Shown: in pieces, positions 1 through 5,625 of the stretch
How the letters are laid out: each line of letters begins with the position of its first letter
Position numbering within the stretch: position 1 is the stretch's first letter
DNA from: Actinomycetes bacterium
GTDB lineage: Bacteria; Actinomycetota; Actinomycetes; S36-B12; UBA5976
DNA length: 13,311 nucleotides
Reading direction: 5' to 3'
Assembly (NCBI GenBank): GCA_021784375.1
Contig: JAJXSV010000043.1
Coordinates: 1 to 13,311 of the forward strand
Translations under genes and position numbers: made by a program
The notes under the pieces: generated by a model
What the model saw: the letters and a program-made list of their open reading frames with translations, nothing else
Told to the model about the DNA's origin: nothing
Databases searched by the model: none

Positions 1-416
1 TCGCTGCGCTGCAGCCAGAAGCGCTCCACCTGACGGCTGAAGCTGCCGTGCGCATGATGGCTCTTGCCATGCACGTCGTTGCCGATGGCGCCGCCCACCG
101 TCACCTGCTCGGTGCCGGGCACCACAGCAAGGCGCCAGCCGCGGGGGATGAAGGTGTTGCTGATGTCGGCCAGGGTGACGCCGGCGCCACAGGTGAGGAG
201 GCCGTTGGATTCGTCGAAGGAGATGAACTGCGATAGGCCCTGCATGCGGATGACGCGTCCGCCGGGGTTCAGGCACACGTCACCGTAGCTGCGGCCCAGG
301 CCGTACGCGATGCTCGTACGCGCGCCCTGCATGGCGGGGAGGACCTGGGACTGCTCGAAGACGTCGACGACATCGTGCTCGTCGTTGCTGAGCATCCCCC
401 ACGAGGAAATCTTCAC
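1..416 (-). CDS. DprE1-like FAD-binding oxidoreductase (5' part, runs off left edge)
   Basis: The N-terminal 138 residues of a FAD-linked oxidase of the decaprenylphosphoryl-ribose 2'-oxidase type; the rest lies beyond the window edge. The FAD-binding fold is visible as GRSYGD (residues 41-46), PGT (100-102) and VTVGGAIGNDVHGKSHH (105-121), the last closely matching the DprE1 flavin-site signature. In mycobacteria DprE1 oxidises decaprenylphosphoryl-ribose on the way to the arabinose donor for cell-wall arabinan. The start is GTG, whose GTGA overlaps the stop of the upstream prenyltransferase by 4 nt, so translation is probably coupled. A later ATG (residue 8) is less likely because it would remove the conserved early SSWG segment. 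The C-terminal substrate domain cannot be seen, so the exact substrate is inferred from the family and from the UbiA neighbour. Confidence 0.85.
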   Translation of the reverse strand, partial: MKISSWGMLSNDEHDVVDVFEQSQVLPAMQGARTSIAYGLGRSYGDVCLNPGGRVIRMQGLSQFISFDESNGLLTCGAGVTLADISNTFIPRGWRLAVVPGTEQVTVGGAIGNDVHGKSHHAHGSFSRQVERFWLQRS

Positions 417-1336
417 GGCACCCATCCCAGCGTTGCGACGACGATGATCGCGACGAACGCAAGTGCCGCGATGAAGCTCGAGCGATCGGTGAGGGCGAAG
501 ATGACGGGGTCATCATGCATCTCACCGCGATTGGTCTTGAGCCAGATCCAACTCACCCAGTAGACGGCAACCGGCAGTACGGCCCACAGGATCTCGGGCT
601 CCGCATAGAGCGCGTGTGAGCGATTGCTGTTGATGTACAAGGCCAGGACCACAGTTGCGGAGAAGCCGGCGGCCACGCCGAGCAGCTGCACGAGCATGGC
701 GTCGGAGGTGCGGTAGCCGCGTCCCGCGATCTGCAGCTTGGCGTCCACATCGCCGTCGTCATCGGTGATCTCGGAGGTGAGCTCGGCGTAGCGCTTCACG
801 AAGGCGAGTGACAGGAAGAGGAACACGGCGAAAGCCACGATCCAGTACGAGAGCGGGGTGTCGCTCGCTCGGCCGCCGGCGAAGATGCGGATCGTGTAGA
901 GGGTGGCCAGGACGATGGCGTCGACGAGCACCAGGCGCTTGAGCCCGAAGGTGTAGGCGGTGGTGACGACGAGGTACACGCCGAGCCAGATGAGGAAGTG
1001 CAGGTTGATGAAGTAGCCGAGAAAGGTAGCGACGACGAGGAGCAGTGGAGCGGCGACGTAGCCGGCTCGCACCGGGATGGCGCCCGATGCGAAGGGGCGG
1101 TTCCGCTTCGTTGGGTGCTGGCGGTCGTTCTCGAGGTCCATGATGTCGTTGGCGATGTACACGGCGGAGGCGAGCAACGAGAAGGCCAGGAAGCCGAGGG
1201 CGGCGTGCCAAATGGCGTGGAGGTCGGTGAACTGGTGGGCGGCCATGAGGGGCACGAAGAGGAGCACGTTCTTCGCCCACTGGTGCATGCGCAACATGCG
1301 CAGCCACGGAGATGGGGCGCTCGGCACGGCCTGCAT
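413..1336 (-). CDS. UbiA-family prenyltransferase, decaprenyl-phosphate phosphoribosyltransferase-like
   Basis: A 307-residue integral membrane prenyltransferase. The first Asp-rich motif is NDIMDLEND (residues 63-71) and the second region is YTFGLKRLVLVDAIVLATLY with D139. Many hydrophobic segments fit the usual eight to nine helices of UbiA proteins. It resembles the branch that transfers 5-phosphoribosyl diphosphate to polyprenyl phosphate (mycobacterial Rv3806c type), the step before DprE1, and it sits directly upstream of a DprE1-like gene with a 4-nt overlap. That neighbour is the main reason for this call over a quinone or heme prenyltransferase. The ATG at 1336 has a Shine-Dalgarno GGAAGG (complement of 1343-1348) 6 nt upstream. 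There is no fused HAD domain, unlike some proteobacterial relatives. Lipid chain length and exact acceptor are inferred. Confidence 0.85.
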   Translation of the reverse strand: MQAVPSAPSPWLRMLRMHQWAKNVLLFVPLMAAHQFTDLHAIWHAALGFLAFSLLASAVYIANDIMDLENDRQHPTKRNRPFASGAIPVRAGYVAAPLLLVVATFLGYFINLHFLIWLGVYLVVTTAYTFGLKRLVLVDAIVLATLYTIRIFAGGRASDTPLSYWIVAFAVFLFLSLAFVKRYAELTSEITDDDGDVDAKLQIAGRGYRTSDAMLVQLLGVAAGFSATVVLALYINSNRSHALYAEPEILWAVLPVAVYWVSWIWLKTNRGEMHDDPVIFALTDRSSFIAALAFVAIIVVATLGWVP

Positions 1337-1366
1337 ATGGTGCCTTCCAACCCGGGGACGTTCTGC

Positions 1367-1382
1367 CGCAAGCGTACTTGCG
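1367..1382. promoter_or_regulatory. Inverted repeat upstream of the prenyltransferase gene
   Basis: A perfect 6-bp inverted repeat, CGCAAG-CGTA-CTTGCG, lies 31 nt upstream of the ubiA-like start codon. It could be an operator or a small 5'-leader hairpin. No convincing -10/-35 pair was recognised beside it, so a function is only a guess. Confidence 0.25.
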
Positions 1383-1441
1383 AGGGTTGCGGACGAGCGC
1401 AGGTGAGCGGTTCCCCCGCGTAAGAAGCGCGTGCAGCATCA

Positions 1442-1468
1442 GCGCCTGAGCGCCGGCCCGCTTGCGGG
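1442..1468 (-). terminator. GC-rich hairpins after the EAL gene, possible terminator
   Basis: Immediately after the stop of the EAL gene two short inverted repeats follow each other: CCCG-CTTG-CGGG (1457-1468) and GCGC-CTGA-GCGC (1442-1453). They could fold in the minus-strand transcript. There is no T-run, so intrinsic termination is uncertain. Confidence 0.3.
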
Positions 1469-2950
1469 TTACTTGGTGGGCGAGCAGGCGGCCACGGTGG
1501 TGAGGGCCATCGGCTCGGCCTTGCCGTAGAGCCAGCCCTGACCATGCGACCAGCCCTGGGCGCCCAGGATGTTCGCGACCTCCTGGCTTTCCACGCCCTC
1601 CGCCACGGTGTCGAGGTCGAGGCTCTTGGCGAGCGCCAGCAGGCCGTGGGCCAGGCGCGTGCTCGTCTCGTCGCCGGAGTGCATGCCCTTGGTGAAGGAC
1701 ATGTCGAGCTTGATGCCGTCGACGGGGAGTTCGCCGAGGTGCGTGAGCGAGGAGTAGCCGGTGCCGAAGTCGTCGAAGTACCACTGCGCGCCACCGATGC
1801 CGAGCCGGAGCATGGCGGCCCGGATGACATCGAGGTCGGTCGGCAGCGCGGTCTCGGTGACCTCGAGGTGCAGGCGCCGGAGGTCGACGCAGGAGGCGTC
1901 GATGAGCTCGCAGGCGCGTGTGATGAAATCAGCGCGCGTGAGCGAGGCGGGTGACACGTTCACGGAGACGAAGTGGTCCTCGGGGAGATCGGTGAGCAGC
2001 GCGAGCGACTGCCCGAGGACGAGGATGTCGATCTCCGTGATGAGCGATGCGACCTCGGCGACCGGGATGAATGCACTCGGCGACACGAAGAGGCCCTCAC
2101 TCGTGATCCAGCGGCTCAGTGCCTCGTAGCCGACGACGCGGCCGTCGGTGAAGTCGACGATGGGCTGGTACCAGGCCCGGATCTCGTCGGTGGCAAGCGC
2201 GCGTCGCAGCGCCTCCTCGAGTTCCAGGCGCGCCATGGCCTCGCGCGCCAGGTCAGCCGCCGCGAACTCGACGCGATCGCCGCCATTGTCCTTGGCCCGG
2301 CGCACTGCGAGCGTGACGTTCTGCAGGACTTCCTCGGCGTTGGTGCTCGCGTCCGCGTACGCCACGCCGATGGAGACGGTGGGTTGGATGACGTGGTTCA
2401 TGGCGAGCACCGGGTCGGCCACCGTGCGCCGCAGGGTGTGTGCGAATTCCGCGTGCTCGCCGAAGGCATCCATGTCCGGCAGCAGGGCCACGAAGGCAGC
2501 CCCGGCGATGCGCACGACGTTCGCGCTGTTGCCGACCAGTTCAATGACCCGGGCGGCGACGGCCTCGAGCACGAGGTCACCTGCGGCCAGGGAGAGGGCC
2601 TCGTTCACGCGGTCGAGGTCGTCGACGTCGACCCGGAGCACCACCATGCTGGCGTCCGGCGTGGGAAGTTCCTCGAGGAGCGTCCGCAGCCGTGCCAGCG
2701 CGATCTCACGGCCGGAGCGATCGCTGAGCTGGCTGGCGTGCGTCGCGATGCTGGCCGTGGGGTGGAGCTGGTAGCCGAAGTGACCGGCGATGGCGCGCAC
2801 CCAACGGGGCGCCTCGACCGCGGCAGGATGCGTGGCCGGCGCGGCGCAACTATCCGTGCACGGCTGGATCACCGTGGACGATCCCCCGCTCAGACCTCGT
2901 CCGTTGAGCGAGCCGCGACCCATGGGAGGGAACGCGATGCCGAATGCCAT
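1469..2950 (-). CDS. Cyclic-di-GMP phosphodiesterase with degenerate GGDEF and intact EAL domain
   Basis: A 493-residue soluble protein. Residues 1-95 are an unassigned N-terminal region with Cys31 and Cys35 and no membrane helix. Residues about 100-230 form a GGDEF fold whose signature is changed to AGAAF (149-153), so it should not make c-di-GMP. Residues about 240-485 are an EAL domain with the usual catalytic set: E276 in YEALSRW, N331 in NVSP, E363 in EVTE, D393 and D394 in DDFG, K414, E451 in AEGVE and Q471. It should therefore hydrolyse c-di-GMP to pGpG. The start is fixed by AAGGAGG (complement of 2956-2962) 5 nt before the ATG. It lies 58 nt downstream of the small secreted-peptide gene on the same strand with no clear terminator between, so both are probably cotranscribed from the divergent promoter near 3170-3196. 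Confidence 0.93.
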   Translation of the reverse strand: MAFGIAFPPMGRGSLNGRGLSGGSSTVIQPCTDSCAAPATHPAAVEAPRWVRAIAGHFGYQLHPTASIATHASQLSDRSGREIALARLRTLLEELPTPDASMVVLRVDVDDLDRVNEALSLAAGDLVLEAVAARVIELVGNSANVVRIAGAAFVALLPDMDAFGEHAEFAHTLRRTVADPVLAMNHVIQPTVSIGVAYADASTNAEEVLQNVTLAVRRAKDNGGDRVEFAAADLAREAMARLELEEALRRALATDEIRAWYQPIVDFTDGRVVGYEALSRWITSEGLFVSPSAFIPVAEVASLITEIDILVLGQSLALLTDLPEDHFVSVNVSPASLTRADFITRACELIDASCVDLRRLHLEVTETALPTDLDVIRAAMLRLGIGGAQWYFDDFGTGYSSLTHLGELPVDGIKLDMSFTKGMHSGDETSTRLAHGLLALAKSLDLDTVAEGVESQEVANILGAQGWSHGQGWLYGKAEPMALTTVAACSPTK

Positions 2951-3008
2951 GGCGTCCTCCTTGGGGGGTGCGGGGGCTACAACGTCGCAAGTGGAGCGTC
3001 AGGCTCGG

Positions 3009-3134
3009 TTAGCAGCAGTAGTTGCCGATGAGCGCGTTGCTCTTCATGTTGGCTGCGGAGGCGGCACCGGCGGTGGCCATGGGCAGCACGGCGACAGCGA
3101 GGACGGTGGCGATTGCGAGGATCTTCTTCGACAT
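3009..3134 (-). CDS. 41-residue secreted peptide, candidate signalling pheromone precursor
   Basis: Reading the minus strand gives a 41-codon gene with an ATG at 3134, a Shine-Dalgarno GGGAG (complement of 3141-3145) 6 nt upstream and a TAA stop. The peptide starts MSKK, continues with a hydrophobic stretch (residues 5-22) and has a signal-peptidase-I-like AxA site near residues 25-27 (ASA). The predicted remainder is about 14 residues, ending NALIGNYCC with two adjacent Cys at the C-terminus. There is no lipobox. A near-consensus promoter (TTGACA) precedes it. It diverges from an XRE/TPR-type regulator with a shared operator-like dyad, as shp genes do beside rgg, so I infer an exported signal peptide. 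It could instead be a small secreted effector or structural peptide. I do not recognise its sequence. Confidence 0.75.
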   Translation of the reverse strand: MSKKILAIATVLAVAVLPMATAGAASAANMKSNALIGNYCC

Positions 3135-3168
3135 GATCTGCTCCCTGGGGAAGTTTGGTGGCGCCAGC

Positions 3169-3196
3169 GTACTAACTGAGTGGCGAACATTGTCAA
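3169..3196 (-). promoter_or_regulatory. Promoter of the peptide-EAL operon
   Basis: On the minus strand a perfect -35 hexamer TTGACA (complement of 3191-3196) is followed after 16 nt by TAGTAC (complement of 3169-3174), a fair -10. The predicted transcript has a leader of roughly 30 nt ending in a good ribosome binding site for the peptide gene. The left arm of the CTAACTG dyad overlaps the -10, so a bound regulator could block or alter this promoter. Confidence 0.6.
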
Positions 3197-3206
3197 GAGC
3201 AGTTAG
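3172..3206. promoter_or_regulatory. Operator-like dyad in the divergent promoter
   Basis: CTAACTG (3172-3178) and CAGTTAG (3200-3206) form a perfect 7-bp inverted repeat separated by 21 nt. The centre of symmetry is at 3189, next to the overlapping -35 elements of both promoters. One arm overlaps the -10 of the peptide promoter; the other lies between -35 and -10 of the regulator promoter. The obvious candidate ligand is the XRE protein encoded next to it, which is inference. Confidence 0.55.
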
Positions 3207-3219
3207 GTCAACTTACTAT
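3190..3219 (+). promoter_or_regulatory. Promoter of the XRE/TPR regulator, predicted leaderless
   Basis: TTGTCA (3190-3195) and TACTAT (3214-3219) are separated by 18 nt. The -10 ends 6 nt before the ATG at 3226, so transcription should start at or next to the start codon, and no Shine-Dalgarno sequence precedes it. The -35 shares bases with the minus-strand TTGACA. Confidence 0.6.
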
Positions 3220-3225
3220 GACGGC

Positions 3226-4542
3226 ATGCTGCTATCCGAAGGTCTAGGCGCCCGCCTGCGGGACGCCCGGCTCGCCATGGGTCTCACGCAGACCCAAGCC
3301 GCCGAGGGCATCATCACGGGCGCATTCCTGTCGCTCATCGAATCCGGGCAACGCACCCCCAGTCCGAAGGTGGCCGCAGCTCTCGCAGCGCGGCTGCGTC
3401 TGCACCTCGATGAGGAGCCCCCGCAGACCGCGGAAGCGGTGGCCGTGCTGGGCGTTGAGGTGGCGCTGCGCTTGGGCGATCGCGACTCCGCGAGCGAGCA
3501 ATTGCAGCGAATTCCTGCCACCTCTCCCAAGCGTTGGCTCTACGAGGGCCTGATCGCGGAGCAGTGTGGTGACTTCGATGCAGCCCTGCGCTTCCTGGAC
3601 GCGGCAGCCAACTCACCGGGCCTGCCCGGCGATGTTCGTCTTCGCGCGAAGGTTGCGCTGTGCCGTTGCAGCCGTGATGCAGGCGACCTCTTCCGTTCCA
3701 TCGAGATCGGTGAGCGCACGCTCTCTGAGATCCACTCGGACCCGAAGGCGGATCCCGATGTGGTCGCCGAGCTTCGTGCCACCTTGTCGGGCACCTACTG
3801 CGAAACCGGCGACCTCCACCGCGCGCATGAACTCACAGCGGGTTGGCACGATGTCGGCGAGAACGATGCCTGGACGCTGGCCATGCGTCGGTGGTCACGT
3901 TCGATGGTGCTGCAGACCGCCGGCGAATTCGCCGAAGCACGCGCACTGGCCTTCGAAGCGTTGGAGTTCCTGAAGTCGCTCGATCGCCCGCGCGCCACAG
4001 CACTCCTGCGCGATACGGCCGCTTGGATCGCGATGCAGTCGCCGACATTCGACGTCGCGGAAGTGGATTTCATGCTGCGCAGTAGCGAACGCGTGTTCCG
4101 CGACACGCACGCGCCGCTAGATCTCGCGGTCACGCTTAGTTCCCGCGCGGAGTTGGCGGTTCGTACAAATGACCTGAAGACAGCCGTAGCTGTCATCGAG
4201 GAAGCGCTTCAGCTTTCCGAGACTGAGGATTCGGGCCGTCGTGCGCGTCTCTCAGCGATTGCCGCCCAGGTGTACGCGGCGGCCGGCCAGGTGAACCAAG
4301 CCATGCAGTTGCTTCGCGTTGCGCGTGAACTGCTTGAGAACGCAGGTGCAAAGCGCTCGGCCGCGACCACGTGGCGCCATATGGCGCAGACCTATGAAGA
4401 CCTGGGTGAACTCGATCTCACGGTGGCGTGTCTCAAGGCGGCCACCGATCTGCTCGGCCTGCAGCCTCCTCTGCAGACGCCGGTGGAACGCGAGGTCGTG
4501 GCCACTTCGGCGCCGCCGGTGACGGAGGCGGCGAAGCAGTAA
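3226..4542 (+). CDS. XRE-family HTH regulator with TPR-like repeat domain (RRNPP-like)
   Basis: A 438-residue protein. Residues about 6-62 are an XRE/Cro helix-turn-helix: LGARLRDARLAMGLTQ, then AFLSLIESGQRTPS as the recognition-helix region. The rest, from about residue 72 to 430, is a run of helical pairs rich in Ala, Leu and Glu with a tetratricopeptide pattern (for example YEGLIAEQCGDFDAALRFL). This two-part design is that of RRNPP peptide receptors (Rgg, PlcR, NprR), but it also occurs in other regulators. The start at 3226 is chosen because the HTH begins there and a -10 box lies 6 nt upstream; an in-frame extension back to 3022 would run through the promoter and antisense to the peptide gene. 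The protein probably controls its own promoter and the divergent peptide-EAL operon. A peptide ligand is inferred from context only. Confidence 0.9.
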   Translation: MLLSEGLGARLRDARLAMGLTQTQAAEGIITGAFLSLIESGQRTPSPKVAAALAARLRLHLDEEPPQTAEAVAVLGVEVALRLGDRDSASEQLQRIPATSPKRWLYEGLIAEQCGDFDAALRFLDAAANSPGLPGDVRLRAKVALCRCSRDAGDLFRSIEIGERTLSEIHSDPKADPDVVAELRATLSGTYCETGDLHRAHELTAGWHDVGENDAWTLAMRRWSRSMVLQTAGEFAEARALAFEALEFLKSLDRPRATALLRDTAAWIAMQSPTFDVAEVDFMLRSSERVFRDTHAPLDLAVTLSSRAELAVRTNDLKTAVAVIEEALQLSETEDSGRRARLSAIAAQVYAAAGQVNQAMQLLRVARELLENAGAKRSAATTWRHMAQTYEDLGELDLTVACLKAATDLLGLQPPLQTPVEREVVATSAPPVTEAAKQ

Positions 4543-4592
4543 TGCAAGACCGCAAGACGGCAGTACAGACGGGGGGTTTGGAGGGGAATATC

Positions 4593-4898
4593 GTGACGCG
4601 CTATGTGACCCGGTACATGGTCGATGGGGTTCGCCGCGAACGTTCCAGCGATGGCACACACGTGCACATCGTCGGTATGTACGTGGGCGACACCTATTAC
4701 CCGAGGCAACAAGTGGTTCGCAGTATCAATCTCCTGAATGAATGGGTCGCCATCGTCGGCGACATGGTTTCACCCATCGATGTCATCAGCGCGTGCCCTC
4801 ACCGGAACTGCAGTGAAGCACCTTACGTGCGTTCGGTCTCGCCTGTACCGGGTACCGACTCACTCGAACTGCTGCCGGTGAGGGCCGAGGCCTCGTAA
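4593..4898 (+). CDS. Small DUF3892-like protein of unknown function
   Basis: A 101-residue protein. The order of elements, an opening beta-rich stretch (HVHIVGMYVG), a central segment (RQQVVRSINLLNEW) and a closing YVRSVSPVPGTDSLELLPV, resembles DUF3892, whose members end with a similar YLRT...DNL..LP block. C68 and C73 form a CPHRNC motif that could bind a metal or form a disulfide; I do not know whether the family normally has it. The GTG start at 4593 has a strong Shine-Dalgarno GGAGGGG (4580-4586) 6 nt upstream. An in-frame ATG at 4542 overlaps the regulator's stop codon but has no well-spaced ribosome site. It follows the regulator gene by 50 nt on the same strand and is probably cotranscribed with it. 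The function is unknown. Confidence 0.75.
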   Translation: MTRYVTRYMVDGVRRERSSDGTHVHIVGMYVGDTYYPRQQVVRSINLLNEWVAIVGDMVSPIDVISACPHRNCSEAPYVRSVSPVPGTDSLELLPVRAEAS

Positions 4899-4900
4899 CG

Positions 4901-4962
4901 CGGATCACGCGGGCGCTTCGCAGATGGAGGGGAAGCCATGCTGCGAAGCGCCTCGGATCACG
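4901..4962. repeat. 9-bp direct repeats bracketing a hairpin
   Basis: CGGATCACG occurs at 4901-4909 and again at 4954-4962, almost exactly at the edges of a 12-bp inverted repeat (4912-4923 with 4941-4952). The layout is like a target-site duplication around a very small inverted-repeat element, but the unit between the repeats is only 44 bp and carries nothing recognisable. Confidence 0.5.
4912..4952. terminator. Strong hairpin between convergent genes
   Basis: GGCGCTTCGCAG (4912-4923) pairs perfectly with CTGCGAAGCGCC (4941-4952). ATGG (4924-4927) and CCAT (4936-4939) extend the stem to 16 bp with one bulged G and an 8-nt loop. It follows the DUF3892-like gene by 13 nt and precedes the 3' end of the convergent VOC gene, so it is probably a bidirectional terminator although it has no T-run. 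Confidence 0.6.
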
Positions 4963-4980
4963 GCGGGGCCTGACCCCCGC
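4963..4980. terminator. Second hairpin between convergent genes
   Basis: GCGGGG (4963-4968) and CCCCGC (4975-4980) form a 6-bp stem around CCTGAC. It lies 11 nt beyond the stop of the VOC gene on the minus strand, where it could act as that gene's terminator. Confidence 0.5.
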
Positions 4981-4991
4981 GGCCTCTGGCG

Positions 4992-5456
4992 CTACAGGTG
5001 CAGAGGTCGGAAGACGGGCTTGCTCCAGAGCTCGGGATCGCGCCAGTCGACGCCGGGGACGTCGATGTAGAGCTCGATCTCGTTGCCGTCCGGATCCTCG
5101 ATGTACAGGCTGTGCGTCATGCCGTGGTCGGTGGCGCCGTTGATGCGCACGCCATTGGCCTGGATGGTGGCGAGCGCCTCGCGCAGTTCGTCATCGCTAT
5201 CGCCGACCTTCAGGCCGAAGTGGTACACGCCGACGCGGCGACCCTGAGGCAGTGGTGCAGCCTGCGGGCCAACTTCGATGAGCAGCAGTTCGTGGTGTGT
5301 GCGATGCGAACTGGAGTTGAAGGCGGCCGCGGGGAAGCGCAGGCCCTCCTCGGAGTTGAGGATGGGGTCGAATCCGAGCACATCGCGGTAGAAGTGGACC
5401 GAGGTCTCGAGGTCGCGCACGTAGAGCACGAGGTGACCGAGTTCCTTGACGTTCAT
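4992..5456 (-). CDS. VOC-family (glyoxalase/extradiol dioxygenase-like) protein
   Basis: A 154-residue vicinal-oxygen-chelate protein with two beta-alpha-beta-beta-beta modules. The likely metal ligands are H8 in GHLVLYV, H79 in VYHFGLKV and E128 in DPDGNEIELY, the spacing seen in catechol-2,3-dioxygenase-like members; H55 in RTHHELLL may also be near the site. It probably binds a divalent metal and acts on a small aromatic or dicarbonyl compound, but the substrate cannot be read from the sequence. The start at 5456 has GGGAG 6 nt upstream and begins exactly at the fold; a 38-residue in-frame extension to 5570 is Arg/Pro-rich and rejected. It is transcribed alone, convergent with the DUF3892-like gene and divergent from the HNH gene. 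Confidence 0.9.
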   Translation of the reverse strand: MNVKELGHLVLYVRDLETSVHFYRDVLGFDPILNSEEGLRFPAAAFNSSSHRTHHELLLIEVGPQAAPLPQGRRVGVYHFGLKVGDSDDELREALATIQANGVRINGATDHGMTHSLYIEDPDGNEIELYIDVPGVDWRDPELWSKPVFRPLHL

Positions 5457-5625
5457 GTGCGACTCCCGCGGGTGCTTGGTGGGAGTGGAACGTGCGGGGC
5501 GGGTGCGGGTATTCCGCGGGAACCGCGAAGCGCCTGCGGGTGCTCGCTGAATCGCAAACGTGTGCGACATGGATGGCAGTGGTGCCCTGGCGGCGGAGTG
5601 GAGTTTTCGACAAGCTTCGTGGGAG

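Noticed and set aside
1973..3031. Long plus-strand ORF opposite the EAL gene
   Set aside because: It is the antisense shadow of a gene with intact EAL catalytic motifs; composition is low-complexity Gly/Arg/Asp/Glu as expected from GC-rich antisense frames.
3022..3225. In-frame N-terminal extension of the XRE regulator
   Set aside because: It would run antisense to the peptide gene and through both promoters; the HTH begins right at 3226 and a -10 box lies 6 nt before that ATG.
4542..4592. ATG overlapping the regulator stop as start of the DUF3892-like gene
   Set aside because: Possible by coupling, but its nearest GGAGG is 13 nt away, whereas GTG 4593 has a strong, correctly spaced ribosome site.
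5457..5570. 38-residue extension of the VOC protein
   Set aside because: Arg/Pro-rich, outside the fold, and the start at 5456 has its own Shine-Dalgarno sequence.
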